DNA from: Pseudomonas gozinkensis
Lineage (GTDB): Bacteria; Pseudomonadota; Gammaproteobacteria; Pseudomonadales; Pseudomonadaceae
DNA length: 64,000 bases
Assembly: GCF_014863585.1 (NCBI RefSeq)
Contig: NZ_CP062253.1
Coordinates: 3,436,501-3,500,500 of the forward strand
Direction: 5' to 3'
Part shown: piece by piece, positions 10,763 through 21,586 of the stretch
Layout of the letters: each line of letters opens with the position of its first letter
Numbering within the stretch: position 1 is the first letter of the stretch
Made by a program: the position numbers and the translations under genes
The notes under the pieces: generated by a model
The model's database searches: none
Seen by the model: the letters and a program-made list of their open reading frames with translations, nothing else
Told to the model about the DNA's origin: nothing

Positions 10763-10969
10763 GAAATGTATCTGCCCTCCGACTTACTGGACAGCTGGTT
10801 TTTTTAGGCTTGGCTATATCGCGAGAACTTCGGCCTGGAGGTACGGCGGTTCTCTGGATACAGGAAATGCCCCGACACCTGCCTTCATTCAACACGATGA
10901 CACGCTCGCTCAAGAACACGCCGGGCAGGTCATCGACATAAGAACTTCGTACGGTACCAAGGCTTTGTC

Positions 10970-12682
10970 ATGACGTCTGAAAACAACCCGCTGCGGCACA
11001 CTGCCCTTCAGTTTCCACAACCCACAGCCTTCGAACGCTGGGCCATCCCTGGCCTGATTCTGGCGTTCGTGGTGTTTTACCTGTTGCCGTTGATGACCCA
11101 CGGCCTGTGGATCCCCGATGAAACCCGCTATGGCCAGATCAGCCAGGAAATGCTGCTGAGTGGCAATTGGGTCGCCCCGCACTTCATGGGCATCCGTTAT
11201 TTCGAGAAGCCGATTGCCGGCTACTGGATGATTGCCATCGGCCAGGCGATTTTCGGTGACAACCTGTTCGGCGTACGCATTGCTTCGGCGCTGAGTACCG
11301 GAGTGAGTGTCTGGCTGACTTACCTGCTGGCCCGTCGGCTCTGGAACAACTCGCGTATAAGCGTCGCGAGCGCCCTGCTGTACATGAGTTTCGGGCTGAT
11401 CGCAGGTCAGGCCGGCTATGCCAACCTCGATCCGCAATTCACCTTGTGGGTCAACCTGAGCATGGTGGCTGTGTGGTTTGCCATCGACAGCCGTACGCCC
11501 CGCGCTCGCCTGGGTGGCTGGGCACTGCTCGGTGTCGCGTGCGGCATGGGTCTGATGACCAAAGGGTTCCTGGCCCTGCTGTTGCCCGTGCTGATCGCCC
11601 TGCCCTACATGGTCTGGCAACGACGCTTCGGTGAGCTGGTGCGTTACGGTCTGGTCGCCGTGGTGGTCTGCGCCCTCGTCAGCCTGCCGTGGGTACTGGC
11701 GGTCCATTACCGGGAACCGGACTTCTGGCGGTTCTTCTTCTGGCACGAACACATCCGTCGTTTCGCCGCCGGTGACGACGCGCAACATGCCCGCCCGTGG
11801 TGGTTCTACCTGCCCTTGCTGTTTGCCTCGACCCTGCCTTGGGCGCTGCTTCTGCCTTCGACCCTGCTGCGCATGTGGCGCGAAAAACGTGAGGCAAAAA
11901 CCACGTACCTGGCACTGTGGTTCCTGCTGCCGCTGGCATTTTTCAGCCTCAGCAGCGGCAAACTTCCTACGTACATCATGCCGTGCCTGTTTCCCGTCGC
12001 GCTGTTGATGGGGCAGACCGTGGTCAAGTGGCTGGATCAACGCAATGGCCGGCTCCTGCGTCTGAACGGTGTGATCAACACGGTGCTCGCCAGTGTTGCG
12101 CTGGCGGCCCTGCTCTATCTTCAGGCCACCAAGGAAATCTACGAAAACACCGAGTTGTTCAGCCTGTCGCTGGCTTATATCGTGCTGGTGGGCTGGATCA
12201 TCGCCAACGCCTTGCAAGTGCTGCGGCCCCTGACATTGTGGGCAATGCCGGCGTTGGGTATCGGACTGCTCGTGGCGTTGCTGCCTGCAGCCATGCCGGC
12301 GCAGATCGTCAACAGCAAGATGCCCGATCAGTTCATTGCCGAGCATCAACGGGAACTGAGTGAAACCGCGTCCCTGCTGAGCAACGACCTGGGCGCGGCC
12401 TCGGCGCTGGCATGGCGCTTGAAACGCCCGCAAGTGGACCTGTTCAACACCATCGGCGAATTGAAATACGGCCTCGAAGACCCGGCCATGGCAGCACGCA
12501 AAGTCACCCTGGACAGCGTCGGCCAGTGGATGACCGACGCGCGGAAAAAAGGCGCCGTCGGTGTGGTCCTGCGCGTCAACAGCACGCAGGAAGAACAGGA
12601 AGTCGAATTGCTGCCGGTGGATGGCAAGCATTACCGGCGCGGCAATCTGCACATCTTCCTCTTCCCGCAGCGTCGGCCATGA
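10970..12682 (+). CDS. arnT: ArnT-like lipid A aminoarabinose transferase (second copy)
   Basis: A 570-residue GT83/PMT-fold membrane glycosyltransferase with about 12 hydrophobic helices and a C-terminal periplasmic domain. It carries the ArnT catalytic loop [11 protein letters not shown] and segments [25 protein letters not shown] and FWHEHIRRF. These are nearly identical to the copy at 24455 inside the arn operon, including the C-terminal [12 protein letters not shown] and TIGELKYGL. It should move L-Ara4N from undecaprenyl phosphate to lipid A. It lies about 8.4 kb before arnB, outside the operon, and overlaps the next glycosyltransferase by four bases. Confidence 0.9.
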   Translation: MTSENNPLRHTALQFPQPTAFERWAIPGLILAFVVFYLLPLMTHGLWIPDETRYGQISQEMLLSGNWVAPHFMGIRYFEKPIAGYWMIAIGQAIFGDNLFGVRIASALSTGVSVWLTYLLARRLWNNSRISVASALLYMSFGLIAGQAGYANLDPQFTLWVNLSMVAVWFAIDSRTPRARLGGWALLGVACGMGLMTKGFLALLLPVLIALPYMVWQRRFGELVRYGLVAVVVCALVSLPWVLAVHYREPDFWRFFFWHEHIRRFAAGDDAQHARPWWFYLPLLFASTLPWALLLPSTLLRMWREKREAKTTYLALWFLLPLAFFSLSSGKLPTYIMPCLFPVALLMGQTVVKWLDQRNGRLLRLNGVINTVLASVALAALLYLQATKEIYENTELFSLSLAYIVLVGWIIANALQVLRPLTLWAMPALGIGLLVALLPAAMPAQIVNSKMPDQFIAEHQRELSETASLLSNDLGAASALAWRLKRPQVDLFNTIGELKYGLEDPAMAARKVTLDSVGQWMTDARKKGAVGVVLRVNSTQEEQEVELLPVDGKHYRRGNLHIFLFPQRRP

Positions 12683-14208
12683 CGTTGCGCAACAATGACC
12701 GCGCCGCCCTGCTGCTCCTGCTGGCCGCCAGCGCCCTGATGTTGCTGCTGGGCCTGGGCAGCCGCGAACTGTGGGGCGCGGAAACCCGCTGGGCCAACAT
12801 CGCGTTGCAGATGCTGCAAAGCGGCGATTACTTCGAGCCGTACCTCAAGGGCGATCCCTACTACGACAAGCCGTTACTGTCGTACTGGCTGATCACCGCA
12901 ACCGCGTGGTTGACCGGGGGCCTGGATCATTGGTCGCTGCGCCTGTCTTCGGTGGTGTCCGCGTGGTTGAGCGTGTGGCTGGTGTATTGGCTGGGCGAGC
13001 AGTTGTTTTGCAAGGGCACGGGGCTGATCGCCGGGTGGATGCTGGCGACTACGTTCTACTTCGTGTTCTGGGCGCGAGTCGCCACAGCCGACATTCTGAC
13101 CGTGTGCGGGGTACTGGCGGCGGTCTGGTGGTACTGGCGCGGGCCCGTAGACACCCGGTTTTCGCGCTACGTGGTGTTCTGCGGTTTGCTGGCCCTGACC
13201 TCACTGTTCAAAGGGCTGATCGGCTTTATCCTGCCGGGGCTGGTGCTGCTGCCTCACCTGTTGCATGAAGGGCGCTGGAAGCGTCATCTCAATCTGCGTC
13301 TGCTGGCAGCGCTGGTGATTGCAGGGGCGTTCTACCTGACGCCGTTCCTGCTGTCGCACCTCTATGGCGCGCCAGACTACGGGGAAAGCGGCCTCGGGCT
13401 GGTGTTGCGGGAAAACGTCGTGCGGTTTTTCCAGCCGTTCGACAACATTGGCCCGATCTACACCTATTTGCTGTACCTGCCGATTTATACCCTGCCCTGG
13501 GCGCCGTGCTGGATCATTGCCTTGTGGGTCGCAGCGCGGAACTGGAAACACATCGAACCGGACGCCCGCTGGCTTATTCAGGGCCTTGGGTTATTAATGC
13601 TGTTCTTCACGGCCAGCGGCAGCCGACGCAGTTATTACGTGCTGCCTCTGGTGCCGTTCGCGCAACTGCTCGGGGCCTGGTGGATCATCCAGCGCCTGGC
13701 GGCTCGAAATGCCGCAGGACCGTTCGGCGGGCGGGGCCTGAAAATCGGTTTCGGCGTGGCCACTGTCCTGCTGCTCGGCATACTCGGTGTGTTTTACCCG
13801 TGGACCAACAGCGGAGGCGGTGCGATCCGTTTCGGCGAGGCCGTGCGCCTGCAAGCCAGCCAACGGGCACCGTTGAGCCAATGGCATCTGGTGATGGTCG
13901 AGGTCGACAACAAAGTCCCGCTGTACCTGCAGACCGGCGGCGCGCCGTTCTACTACGTGCCGGAAAACCGCGATTTTCCCCGCGACGGCGATGCTGCCGC
14001 GATGTTCGAGTGGCTGGAACGCACCAGCGGCCAGCACTGGGATCCGCAGCGGACCATTTTCGTCGCGCAGTACCGCATCGGCGATCCGATACCGCTGAAC
14101 AATCTCAGCCGCGACCATCAGGTCATTACCACCACGCCCACCCGCGGCGAACAGCTGTTCCACGGCCGCGACGATCAAAGCGTGGCCTACCTCCCCCAAG
14201 GTTCCTGA
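12679..14208 (+). CDS. ArnT-family (GT39/83) membrane glycosyltransferase, divergent
   Basis: A 509-residue multi-spanning protein of the PMT_2/ArnT superfamily. The first periplasmic loop has the expected acidic motif in [19 protein letters not shown], where the ArnT PDETRY is replaced by [19 protein letters not shown] and [13 protein letters not shown] further match the superfamily. The start overlaps the stop of the ArnT copy (ATGA), implying coupled expression. It presumably transfers a sugar from a polyprenyl phosphate donor to an envelope acceptor. Donor and acceptor are unknown. It is clearly less like ArnT than its neighbour. Confidence 0.85.
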   Translation: MTLRNNDRAALLLLLAASALMLLLGLGSRELWGAETRWANIALQMLQSGDYFEPYLKGDPYYDKPLLSYWLITATAWLTGGLDHWSLRLSSVVSAWLSVWLVYWLGEQLFCKGTGLIAGWMLATTFYFVFWARVATADILTVCGVLAAVWWYWRGPVDTRFSRYVVFCGLLALTSLFKGLIGFILPGLVLLPHLLHEGRWKRHLNLRLLAALVIAGAFYLTPFLLSHLYGAPDYGESGLGLVLRENVVRFFQPFDNIGPIYTYLLYLPIYTLPWAPCWIIALWVAARNWKHIEPDARWLIQGLGLLMLFFTASGSRRSYYVLPLVPFAQLLGAWWIIQRLAARNAAGPFGGRGLKIGFGVATVLLLGILGVFYPWTNSGGGAIRFGEAVRLQASQRAPLSQWHLVMVEVDNKVPLYLQTGGAPFYYVPENRDFPRDGDAAAMFEWLERTSGQHWDPQRTIFVAQYRIGDPIPLNNLSRDHQVITTTPTRGEQLFHGRDDQSVAYLPQGS

Positions 14209-14214
14209 AAGACA

Positions 14215-14234
14215 ACGCCGGGATCGCCCGGCGT
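14215..14234 (+). terminator. GC-rich hairpin after the glycosyltransferase pair
   Basis: ACGCCGGG pairs perfectly with CCCGGCGT around the loop ATCG, 6 bases after the stop. It is not followed by a T run, so it is a weak terminator or an mRNA-stabilising end. Confidence 0.5.
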
Positions 14235-14336
14235 CCCCGCCGAGTGACTGCTAACCTGAATGGCAATGACATGTATTAACGGTTGGTTTGACGTTTTTTT
14301 CTCATTTGCCTCTCTACATTGCCAGCCAGCCAACAT

Positions 14337-14355
14337 CTGCAAATCATTCGCATTG
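14337..14355. promoter_or_regulatory. Candidate Fur box before the iron ABC importer
   Basis: CTGCAAATCATTCGCATTG matches the AATCATT-centred Fur-box form at about 13 of 19 positions. It lies 52 bases upstream of the FbpA-like start in the spacer after the glycosyltransferases. The function of the downstream genes supports it. Confidence 0.5.
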
Positions 14356-14407
14356 AAACTCCCGCGAATGCTTGCCCATAACGTCTAAAAACAGGAGCTG
14401 CCCCGCC

Positions 14408-15421
14408 ATGAGTCCATCCGTTCCGTCCTTTCTGAAACAGGCCGCGCTGGCGACTGCGCTGCTCGCTGCCGGTCAGGTGTTTGCCGCCGATTCCGTGGGT
14501 CTTGTGGTCTACAACGCGCAGCACGAAACCCTGACCAAGGCCTGGGTCGCCGGCTTCACCGAAGAAACCGGGATTCCGGTCACGATCCGCAACGGTGACG
14601 ACACGGAAATGGGTAACCAGATTGTGCAGGAAGGCGCGTCTTCTCCTGCGGACGTATTCCTGACGGAAAACTCCCCGGCCATGGTGCTCGTGGACAACGC
14701 CAAGCTGTTCGCGCCGATTGCTCCGGCGACGCTTGAGCAAGTTGACGCGGCCTATCGTCCGGCCCACGGTCAGTGGGTCGGCATCGCCGCTCGCTCCACG
14801 GTATTCGTCTACAACCCGACCAAACTGGCGGAGAAAGACCTGCCAAAATCCCTGACGGATCTCGCCTCTCCCGCCTGGAAAGGCCGCTGGGCTGCCTCGC
14901 CTGCCGGTGCGGATTTCCAGGCCATCGTCGCCGCCGTGCTGGAACAGAAAGGCGAAGCCGCCACCCTTGAATGGCTCAAGGGCATGAAAGCCAACTTCAC
15001 CGCCTACCGTGGCAACAGCTCGGTGCTCAAAGCGGTGAACGCAGGCCAAGTCGACAGCGGCGTGATCTATCACTATTACTACTTCGTCGATCAGTCCAAG
15101 ACCGGCGAAAACAGCAAGAACACCGCCCTGCACTACTTCAAGCATCAGGATCCGGGCGCGTTCGTGAGCATTTCCGGCGGCGGCGTGCTGGCTTCCAGCA
15201 AGCATCAGGAAGACGCGCAGAAATTCCTCCAGTACATCACCGGCAAGCAAGGCCAGGAAGTCCTGCGCACCGGCAATTCCTTTGAATACGCCGTAGGCAA
15301 GGACGCTGCTTCCAACCCAAAACTGGTGCCGTTGAAGGACCTGGACGCACCGAAAGTCGATGCATCGAAGCTCGACAGCAAGAAAGCCGTCGAACTGATG
15401 ACCCAGGCAGGGCTACTGTAA
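14408..15421 (+). CDS. Ferric iron-binding periplasmic protein (FbpA/SfuA type)
   Basis: A 337-residue periplasmic binding protein. It has a signal peptide ending near QVFAADS and the FbpA opening GLVVYNAQHETL. The tyrosine cluster HYYYFVD around residue 220 matches the paired tyrosines that bind ferric iron in FbpA, and SPADVFLTENSPAM matches the family. It should deliver Fe(III) to the permease that follows. The start at 14408 has AGGAG about 10 bases upstream, and the earlier in-frame start at 14372 would spoil the signal peptide. The permease begins four bases after the stop. Confidence 0.9.
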   Translation: MSPSVPSFLKQAALATALLAAGQVFAADSVGLVVYNAQHETLTKAWVAGFTEETGIPVTIRNGDDTEMGNQIVQEGASSPADVFLTENSPAMVLVDNAKLFAPIAPATLEQVDAAYRPAHGQWVGIAARSTVFVYNPTKLAEKDLPKSLTDLASPAWKGRWAASPAGADFQAIVAAVLEQKGEAATLEWLKGMKANFTAYRGNSSVLKAVNAGQVDSGVIYHYYYFVDQSKTGENSKNTALHYFKHQDPGAFVSISGGGVLASSKHQEDAQKFLQYITGKQGQEVLRTGNSFEYAVGKDAASNPKLVPLKDLDAPKVDASKLDSKKAVELMTQAGLL

Positions 15422-15424
15422 TTG

Positions 15425-17020
15425 ATGCCTGAAACGCTACCGGCGGGGATCGCTACGGCGCCCTCCGCCCATTTGTCACGCCGGTCCCGCGCCCTCAATG
15501 GACGCGGGAGCCCTTGGGTGGTCGCGCTGGCCATCGGGGTTTCGCTGTTGTCGCTGCTGCCGATCGGTTTCGTGATCGGCGTGTCGTGGTACACCGGTTG
15601 GGCGACGATCGAGGCGTTGGTCTTCCGCCCTCGGGTCGCCGAGCTGTTGATCAACACCGTGCTGCTGGTACTGATCACGCTGCCGATCTGCATCGTGCTC
15701 GGCACCACCCTGGCCTGGCTGACCGAACGCACCAATCTGCCGGGACGGCGATTGTGGTCACTGCTGGCAGTCGCGCCACTGGCGGTGCCGGCGTTCGTGC
15801 ACAGTTACGCGTGGGTCAGCCTGATTCCGTCGATCAATGGGCTGCCGGCCGGGGTGCTGGTGTCGGTGATCGCCTACTTCCCGTTCCTGTACCTGCCGAT
15901 TGCCGCGACGTTGCGTCGTCTCGATCCGGCGATTGAAGACGTCGCCGAATCCCTTGGTCTCAAGCCATGGGCGGTGTTTTTCCGGGTGGTGTTGCCGCAA
16001 CTGCGGCTGGCGATCTGCGGCGGTGCGCTGCTGGTCGGCCTGCATCTGCTGGCCGAATATGGCCTGTACGCGATGATCCGTTTCGACACATTCACCACGG
16101 CGATTTTTGACCAGTTCAAATCCACCTTCAACGGCCCCGCCGCCAACATGCTCGCCAGTGTTCTGGCGCTGTGCTGTCTGGCGATGCTGACTGTGGAGTC
16201 CGCTGCCCGTGGCCACGCCCGGTATGCTCGCGTCGGTTCCGGCAGCGCTCGGGAACAACGCACCGTGCGCCTCAAGAAAGGCACTGCCGCGCTAGGCCTG
16301 TGCCTGCAGAGCCTGACCTGCCTGCTGGCCCTCGGCGTGCCATTGCTGACCCTCGGTAAATGGCTGATCGCCGGCGGTGCCGAAGTCTGGCAAGGCGAAG
16401 AATTGCTGCCAGCATTGCTGCAAACCCTGTCGTTCGGCGTAGCCGGCGCGCTATTGACCAGTCTGGCGGCAATCCCGATCGCATGGCTGTCGATCCGCGC
16501 CCCGGGCAAACTGCAACGCCTGCTCGAAGGCTGCAACTACATCACCAGCGCATTGCCGGGGATTGTCGTGGCGCTGGCGCTGGTGACCGTGACCATCCAC
16601 TTCGCCCGACCGATCTATCAGACCACGATCACCGTGCTGCTGGCCTACCTGCTGATGTTTCTGCCCCGGGCGCTGGTCAGCCTGCGTGCCGGGTTTGCAC
16701 AAGCGCCGGTGGAGCTGGAAAACATCGCGCAAAGCCTCGGTCGCTCACCCTTGCGCGCCCTGTGGCTGATCACCTTGCGTCTGGCGGCGCCCGGTGCGGC
16801 GGCGGGTGCGGCGCTGGTGTTTCTGGCGATCACCAATGAACTGACCGCGACCCTGCTGCTCGCGCCCAACGGCACGCGCACCCTGGCCACCGGTTTCTGG
16901 GCCATGACCAGCGAAATCGACTACGCCGCCGCAGCGCCTTACGCCCTGCTGATGGTGCTGTTGTCGCTGCCGCTCACGGCCATCCTCTATCACCAATCCA
17001 GGCGCAGTGCCGGCCGATGA
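15425..17020 (+). CDS. Iron(III) ABC transporter permease (FbpB/SfuB type)
   Basis: A 531-residue inner-membrane permease made of two tandem BPD_transp_1 halves, each of about six helices, as in FbpB. The EAA cytoplasmic loops are visible as [20 protein letters not shown] near residue 175 and [20 protein letters not shown] near residue 435. It pairs with the binding protein upstream and the ATPase downstream, whose start overlaps by four bases. ATG at 15425 is chosen over the adjoining TTG at 15422. Confidence 0.92.
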   Translation: MPETLPAGIATAPSAHLSRRSRALNGRGSPWVVALAIGVSLLSLLPIGFVIGVSWYTGWATIEALVFRPRVAELLINTVLLVLITLPICIVLGTTLAWLTERTNLPGRRLWSLLAVAPLAVPAFVHSYAWVSLIPSINGLPAGVLVSVIAYFPFLYLPIAATLRRLDPAIEDVAESLGLKPWAVFFRVVLPQLRLAICGGALLVGLHLLAEYGLYAMIRFDTFTTAIFDQFKSTFNGPAANMLASVLALCCLAMLTVESAARGHARYARVGSGSAREQRTVRLKKGTAALGLCLQSLTCLLALGVPLLTLGKWLIAGGAEVWQGEELLPALLQTLSFGVAGALLTSLAAIPIAWLSIRAPGKLQRLLEGCNYITSALPGIVVALALVTVTIHFARPIYQTTITVLLAYLLMFLPRALVSLRAGFAQAPVELENIAQSLGRSPLRALWLITLRLAAPGAAAGAALVFLAITNELTATLLLAPNGTRTLATGFWAMTSEIDYAAAAPYALLMVLLSLPLTAILYHQSRRSAGR

Positions 17021-18069
17021 ACGCTCTCGACATCATCAATCTCAGCAAATCCTTCGGCGCACAAACGGCGCTGGATACCATTAACCTGTCCGTCCCGACC
17101 GGCAGCCGCACGGTGATCGTCGGCCCGTCCGGCTCCGGCAAGACCACCCTGTTGCGAATGATCGCCGGGTTCGAGTTCCCCGACGCCGGCAGCCTTACGC
17201 TCAACGGCCAGACCCTGGTCGACAGCACCCATGCCGTGCCCGCTTACCAGCGGCAGATCGGTTACGTGCCGCAAGATGGCGCGCTGTTCCCGCACATGAC
17301 CGTGGCGGACAACATCGGTTTCGGATTGGCGGAAACCGGCAGCGCGAGAGCCGAACGCATTCAGGGGCTGATGGACAGCGTCGCCCTGAACGCCGACATG
17401 GCCGCGCGTTGGCCCCACGAACTGTCCGGCGGCCAGCAACAGCGGGTGTCCCTCGCCCGGGCATTGGCCCAGCGACCACGACTGATGCTGCTCGACGAGC
17501 CCTTTTCCGCCCTCGACACCGGCCTGCGGGGCGCCATGCGCAAAATGGTCGCGCGCCTTTTGGAGGATGCCGGCGTGACCACGATTCTGGTCACCCACGA
17601 TCAGGGCGAAGCGCTGTCGTTCGCCGATCAGTTGGCGGTCATGCGCGACGGTCGGCTGGTGCAGTCGGGCCACCCGATGGACCTCTACCGCTACCCCGAC
17701 GACGAACAGACCGCGCGTTTTCTCGGCGAAGCCGTGGTCATGCCCGCCCAAATCGAAGCCGGCTGGGCCCATTGCGATCTGGGCCGGGTGGCGGTCAACA
17801 CCAACGGGTTTTCCGGCGCTGCGCAGATCATGCTGCGGCCTGAACAACTGCAACTGTCGGACATCCCCGCCGACCCGGACGGCTGTCATGCGGTGGTCAC
17901 GGATCGGGACTTTGGCGGCAACGTCTGCACCCTGACCGTGGAACTTCGCTCCCAGGCCAGCCCCGGCCGTTCACTGCTGGTGCGCAGCTCCGGCATGCAC
18001 GCGCCACCGGCCGGCAGCGCCGTGCAATTGTCCATTCTGGGGGCGGCGCACGTCTTCGAGACGTCCTGA
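17017..18069 (+). CDS. Iron(III) ABC transporter ATP-binding protein (FbpC type)
   Basis: A 350-residue ABC ATPase. Walker A is GPSGSGKTT (about residues 36-44), the signature is LSGGQQQR, Walker B is [12 protein letters not shown] and the switch His lies in [11 protein letters not shown]-terminal TOBE-like extension of about 110 residues ([24 protein letters not shown]) is typical of FbpC/PotA-class subunits. It powers the iron importer and is translationally coupled to the permease. The operon ends here, with a convergent integrase 15 bases on. Confidence 0.93.
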   Translation: MNALDIINLSKSFGAQTALDTINLSVPTGSRTVIVGPSGSGKTTLLRMIAGFEFPDAGSLTLNGQTLVDSTHAVPAYQRQIGYVPQDGALFPHMTVADNIGFGLAETGSARAERIQGLMDSVALNADMAARWPHELSGGQQQRVSLARALAQRPRLMLLDEPFSALDTGLRGAMRKMVARLLEDAGVTTILVTHDQGEALSFADQLAVMRDGRLVQSGHPMDLYRYPDDEQTARFLGEAVVMPAQIEAGWAHCDLGRVAVNTNGFSGAAQIMLRPEQLQLSDIPADPDGCHAVVTDRDFGGNVCTLTVELRSQASPGRSLLVRSSGMHAPPAGSAVQLSILGAAHVFETS

Positions 18070-18084
18070 CGACAAAAATCGAAG

Positions 18085-19023
18085 CTACAGGTCGAAGCGG
18101 TCTACCGCGCGGCGCCGCTCATTGTCGTCGCGCACGTCGTAGTTGGCGGTTGTCTGGATGTTGCTGTGATGCGCCAGCTTCTGGGCAATCGACAGGTCAT
18201 GCTCTTCGATCACCCGGGTGATGAACGAACGCCGGAAATCATGGGGCATGATCTTCACCCCGACCTGAGTACCGCGCTGACGGGCGATGTAATAGATCGC
18301 ATGCTTGGTGATGCGCTCGCGGGTGATGTGGCTGCCACGGCGAATACGGTTGAACAGAAACGCGTCGTCGCTCTCGCCTTCCTTGAGTTCCGACCGACGA
18401 AACTCCAGCCAGGCATTGAGTTTGGCGAACGCCCAGGCCGGCGCGTATTTGATCAGCTGTTTGTTGCCCTTGGCGGTGACGCACAGACTGCGTTCGGTGA
18501 AGTCCACCTGATTCAGGTCCAGATCCACCGACTCCGACTTGCGCATGCCGGTGCCGTACAACAGCGCAATCACCGCTGCATCACGCAAACCTTGTGGCCG
18601 TGGATCGGCCGCGCAGACTTCCATCAACTCATGAATCAGCGTGCGCTTCAGATTGCGCCCCTGAGACAGTCGCGTGCCGCCAATGCCTTTGACCGAGCGC
18701 ATCTTCAACAGATGTTCCTGACTGATAAGGCTCATGCGCCAGGCTTCATTCATCACACCGCGAATGGCGTTTACATAGAGCGAAGAAGTATTCGGCGCGT
18801 AATTGTCGGCGCGCAATGCCGCGACTAAAGCAACGACATCTTCCGGTTGCAGCGCATGCCAGGGAATGTCTTCGACGTTCATGTCTTCGAAACCGAGACG
18901 GTCGGCGGCATCTTGTAAAACGTAACGCATGGTGAGCTGGCTGGAGGGAGCCAGACGCGCCAGATACACGGTCATCGGGTTGGTTTTCAGGGTGTCGGGG
19001 GATGCAACGGGTAAGTCAATCAA
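18085..19023 (-). CDS. Tyrosine recombinase / site-specific integrase, solitary
   Basis: A 312-residue phage-integrase-family protein. A SAM-like N-terminal domain (about residues 15-110) precedes a catalytic domain with a complete active site: Arg161 (GTGMRKSE), Lys185 (TAKGNK), His261 and Arg264 (PHDFRRSF), His286 and Tyr295 (HSNIQTTANY). It should be able to cut and join DNA. No excisionase, cargo, tRNA or flanking att-like duplication is visible. It is neither XerC nor XerD by size or sequence. Its position between an iron importer and the arn operon may mark an old insertion point. Substrate unknown. Confidence 0.9.
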   Translation of the reverse strand: MIDLPVASPDTLKTNPMTVYLARLAPSSQLTMRYVLQDAADRLGFEDMNVEDIPWHALQPEDVVALVAALRADNYAPNTSSLYVNAIRGVMNEAWRMSLISQEHLLKMRSVKGIGGTRLSQGRNLKRTLIHELMEVCAADPRPQGLRDAAVIALLYGTGMRKSESVDLDLNQVDFTERSLCVTAKGNKQLIKYAPAWAFAKLNAWLEFRRSELKEGESDDAFLFNRIRRGSHITRERITKHAIYYIARQRGTQVGVKIMPHDFRRSFITRVIEEHDLSIAQKLAHHSNIQTTANYDVRDDNERRRAVDRFDL

Positions 19024-19406
19024 ACGTCGGGCCTTGAGTAAAAACAGTTCAACACAGCAACTAACAACTGCAACATTCTTAATATAAGGGGAACACTTCC
19101 GTAGGACTTTTCTACTAAAAACCGCGATAAACGGTAGAAGTCTGAACAGTGGCTGTATGGGTTTCAGATAAACGATTCGCCGACCGGTTTTTCATGTTCC
19201 TTTCACAAAAACGGGCATAACCTTAATTCCACTGAGTCCTGTGCCGGCGCTGCCCAAGCTGCCGGGCAATGCCTGAAAAGTCAACCGAACCCGACGTTAT
19301 GTCGTCTTGGCAACTTATTGATGCAAAGGATTTTTTCGCGTCTACGCTTTGATTGGATCCAACACTTCAGTGGATCTATTTCTTTTTTCTTTGCAATGAG
19401 GTGTGC
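19024..19406. other. Intergenic region between integrase and arnB
   Basis: 383 bases, AT-richer than the flanks, with no credible gene. It should contain the arn operon promoter. GACTTTTCTAC at 19105-19115 and GTAGAAGTC at 19134-19142 form an imperfect inverted repeat. Single CTTAAT hexamers at 19078 and 19222 recall a PmrA half-site, but neither has a second copy at the right spacing. Confidence 0.5.
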
Positions 19407-20555
19407 ATGAGTCAGGCGTTTCTCCCCTTCTCCCGCCCCAGTATCGGTGATGAAGAAATTGCCGCCGTGGAGCAAGTTCTGCGCTCCGGCTGGATCACCA
19501 CCGGGCCGAAAAACCAGGCACTCGAAGAACAGTTTGCGCAGTACGTTGGATGCCGGCACGCCGTGGCTTTGTCCTCGGCCACCGGCGGCATGCACATCAC
19601 CCTGCTGGCGCTGGGCATCGGTCCCGGCGATGAAGTGATCACCCCGTCGCAGACCTGGGTCTCGACCGCCAACATGATTTCCCTGCTCGGCGCCACGCCG
19701 GTGTTCGTCGATGTCGACCGCGACACCCTGATGACCGACGCCGCGCGCATCGAAGCCGCCATCACGCCGCGCACCAAAGCGATCATTCCCGTGCATTACG
19801 CCGGCGCAGCGTTCGATCTCGATCCACTCTACGCGCTGGCCGACAAGCACGGCATCGCTGTGATCGAAGACGCCGCCCATGCCGCTGGCACCCGCTACAA
19901 GGGTCGCCACGTGGGTTCGCAAGGCACCGCGATCTTCTCGTTCCACGCGATCAAGAACATGACCTGCGCCGAAGGAGCAATGTTCGTCACCGACGACGAA
20001 GCGCTGGCCAGCCGTGTACGCATGCTGAAATTCCACGGTCTGGGCGTCGATGCCTATGATCGTCTGACTGGTGGCCGCAAGCCTCAGGCCCAGGTCATGG
20101 AGCCCGGTTTCAAATACAACCTGGCCGACATCAACGCCGCCATTGCCCTGGTGCAACTCGAGCGTCTGGATGCAATCAACACTCGCCGCACCGAACTGGC
20201 CACGCAATACCTGCAAAAACTCGAAGGCCTGCCGGTGCAACCGCTGGCCGTGCCGCAATACGCCCAACAGCACGCCTGGCACCTGTTCATCCTGCGCATC
20301 GACAGCGAGCGCTGCGGCATGGACCGCGAAGCCTTCATGAAGGGTTTGCAGGAGCAAGGCATCGGCACCGGCATCCACTTTATCGCCACCCACCTGCACA
20401 CCTGGTATCGCCAGCGTGACCCGCACCTTTACCTGCCCGACACCGAATGGAACTCGGCGCGGCTGTGCTCGATTCCGTTGTTCCCCGACATGACCGACCA
20501 GGATCTGGACCGGGTCGTCGGAGCCATTGAACACCTGATGGGGAAACGCCCGTGA
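19407..20555 (+). CDS. arnB: UDP-4-amino-4-deoxy-L-arabinose--oxoglutarate aminotransferase ArnB
   Basis: A 382-residue PLP enzyme of the DegT/DnrJ/EryC1 family. The cofactor lysine is Lys183 in [14 protein letters not shown], and other family segments are [24 protein letters not shown] and [14 protein letters not shown]. It converts UDP-4-keto-arabinose to UDP-L-Ara4N in the cytoplasm, using glutamate. The start at 19407 ([10 protein letters not shown]) follows a GAGG site, whereas the longer reading from 19353 adds a non-homologous tail. It is the first gene of an operon in which every junction to ugd overlaps, suggesting a single transcript. Confidence 0.97.
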   Translation: MSQAFLPFSRPSIGDEEIAAVEQVLRSGWITTGPKNQALEEQFAQYVGCRHAVALSSATGGMHITLLALGIGPGDEVITPSQTWVSTANMISLLGATPVFVDVDRDTLMTDAARIEAAITPRTKAIIPVHYAGAAFDLDPLYALADKHGIAVIEDAAHAAGTRYKGRHVGSQGTAIFSFHAIKNMTCAEGAMFVTDDEALASRVRMLKFHGLGVDAYDRLTGGRKPQAQVMEPGFKYNLADINAAIALVQLERLDAINTRRTELATQYLQKLEGLPVQPLAVPQYAQQHAWHLFILRIDSERCGMDREAFMKGLQEQGIGTGIHFIATHLHTWYRQRDPHLYLPDTEWNSARLCSIPLFPDMTDQDLDRVVGAIEHLMGKRP

Positions 20556-21586
20556 GACCTTATCCGATTCATTGCGTGTCGATCGTCATCCCGGTCTACA
20601 ACGAAGAAGACAGCCTGCCGGAACTGCTGCGCCGCACCCAGGCTGCGTGCCAGCAACTGCGGCATGACTACGAAATCGTGCTGGTCGACGACGGCAGCCG
20701 CGACGCCTCCGCGCAACTGCTCGAAGACGCCGCCTCAGTCGAAGACAGCCCGTTCGTGGCGGTCATCCTCAACCGCAACTATGGCCAGCACGCAGCAATC
20801 ATGGCCGGTTTCGAACAATGCAAGGGCGACGTGGTGATCACCCTCGACGCCGACCTGCAGAACCCGCCGGAAGAAATTCCGCGTCTGGTGGCCGAGGCCG
20901 AAAAAGGCTTTGACGTGGTCGGTACTGTGCGCGGCAACCGTCAGGATTCGGCACTGCGCCGCTATCCGTCGAAACTCATCAACCTCGCCGTGCAGCGCTC
21001 CACCGGTGTTGCCATGAGCGACTACGGCTGCATGCTGCGCGCCTACCGCCGCACCATCATCGACGCGATGCTCGCCTGCCGCGAACGCAGCACGTTCATT
21101 CCGATCCTGGCCAACAGCTTCGCCCGCCACACCACCGAAATCGTCGTGGCCCACGCCGAGCGTGAGCACGGCGATTCGAAGTACAGCCCGATGCGTTTGA
21201 TCAACCTGATGTTCGACCTGATCACCTGCATGACCACCACCCCGTTGCGCCTGCTGAGCATCGTCGGCTTCGCCATGGCCGGGCTCGGCGTGCTGTTTGC
21301 CGTGGCGTTGATCGTATTGCGTCTGGCCTTCGGTTCCGGCTGGGCCGGTGACGGCATGTTCGTGCTGTTCGCTGTGCTGTTCGTGTTTACCGGCGGCCAG
21401 TTCATCGGCATGGGCCTGCTCGGCGAATACCTGGGACGCATGTACAGCGACGTGCGCGCCCGCCCGCGTTTCTTCATTGAAAAGGTGCTGCGCAGCCACC
21501 CCGCCACTCCGGCGCCTGCGGTCACCGTTGATGGTCTTTCCTCTACTGCTTCTACAACTTCTACTACCGGTCAGGTTCTCTCATGA
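20552..21586 (+). CDS. arnC: Undecaprenyl-phosphate Ara4FN transferase ArnC
   Basis: A 344-residue GT2-family enzyme. The catalytic domain has [26 protein letters not shown] and the metal-binding [10 protein letters not shown]. Two C-terminal membrane helices (around residues 235-255 and 268-290) anchor it to the inner membrane. It transfers formylated aminoarabinose from UDP to undecaprenyl phosphate. The start overlaps arnB by four bases. Its C-terminal tail is rich in Ser, Thr and Ala and probably disordered. Confidence 0.96.
   Translation: MRPYPIHCVSIVIPVYNEEDSLPELLRRTQAACQQLRHDYEIVLVDDGSRDASAQLLEDAASVEDSPFVAVILNRNYGQHAAIMAGFEQCKGDVVITLDADLQNPPEEIPRLVAEAEKGFDVVGTVRGNRQDSALRRYPSKLINLAVQRSTGVAMSDYGCMLRAYRRTIIDAMLACRERSTFIPILANSFARHTTEIVVAHAEREHGDSKYSPMRLINLMFDLITCMTTTPLRLLSIVGFAMAGLGVLFAVALIVLRLAFGSGWAGDGMFVLFAVLFVFTGGQFIGMGLLGEYLGRMYSDVRARPRFFIEKVLRSHPATPAPAVTVDGLSSTASTTSTTGQVLS

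Noticed and set aside
10759..10941. 60-residue open frame between the phosphatase and ArnT-like genes
   Set aside because: No ribosome site, no family resemblance and AT-rich promoter-like DNA; treated as intergenic.
10910..12652. 580-codon open frame on the minus strand
   Set aside because: Antisense to the ArnT copy; Gln/His-rich shadow translation.
19078..19227. PmrA box for the arn operon
   Set aside because: Only isolated CTTAAT half-sites at 19078 and 19222; neither has a partner five bases away.
18085..19406. Integrative element bounded by the integrase
   Set aside because: No tRNA, direct duplication, excisionase or cargo genes; the flanking genes are ordinary chromosomal operons.
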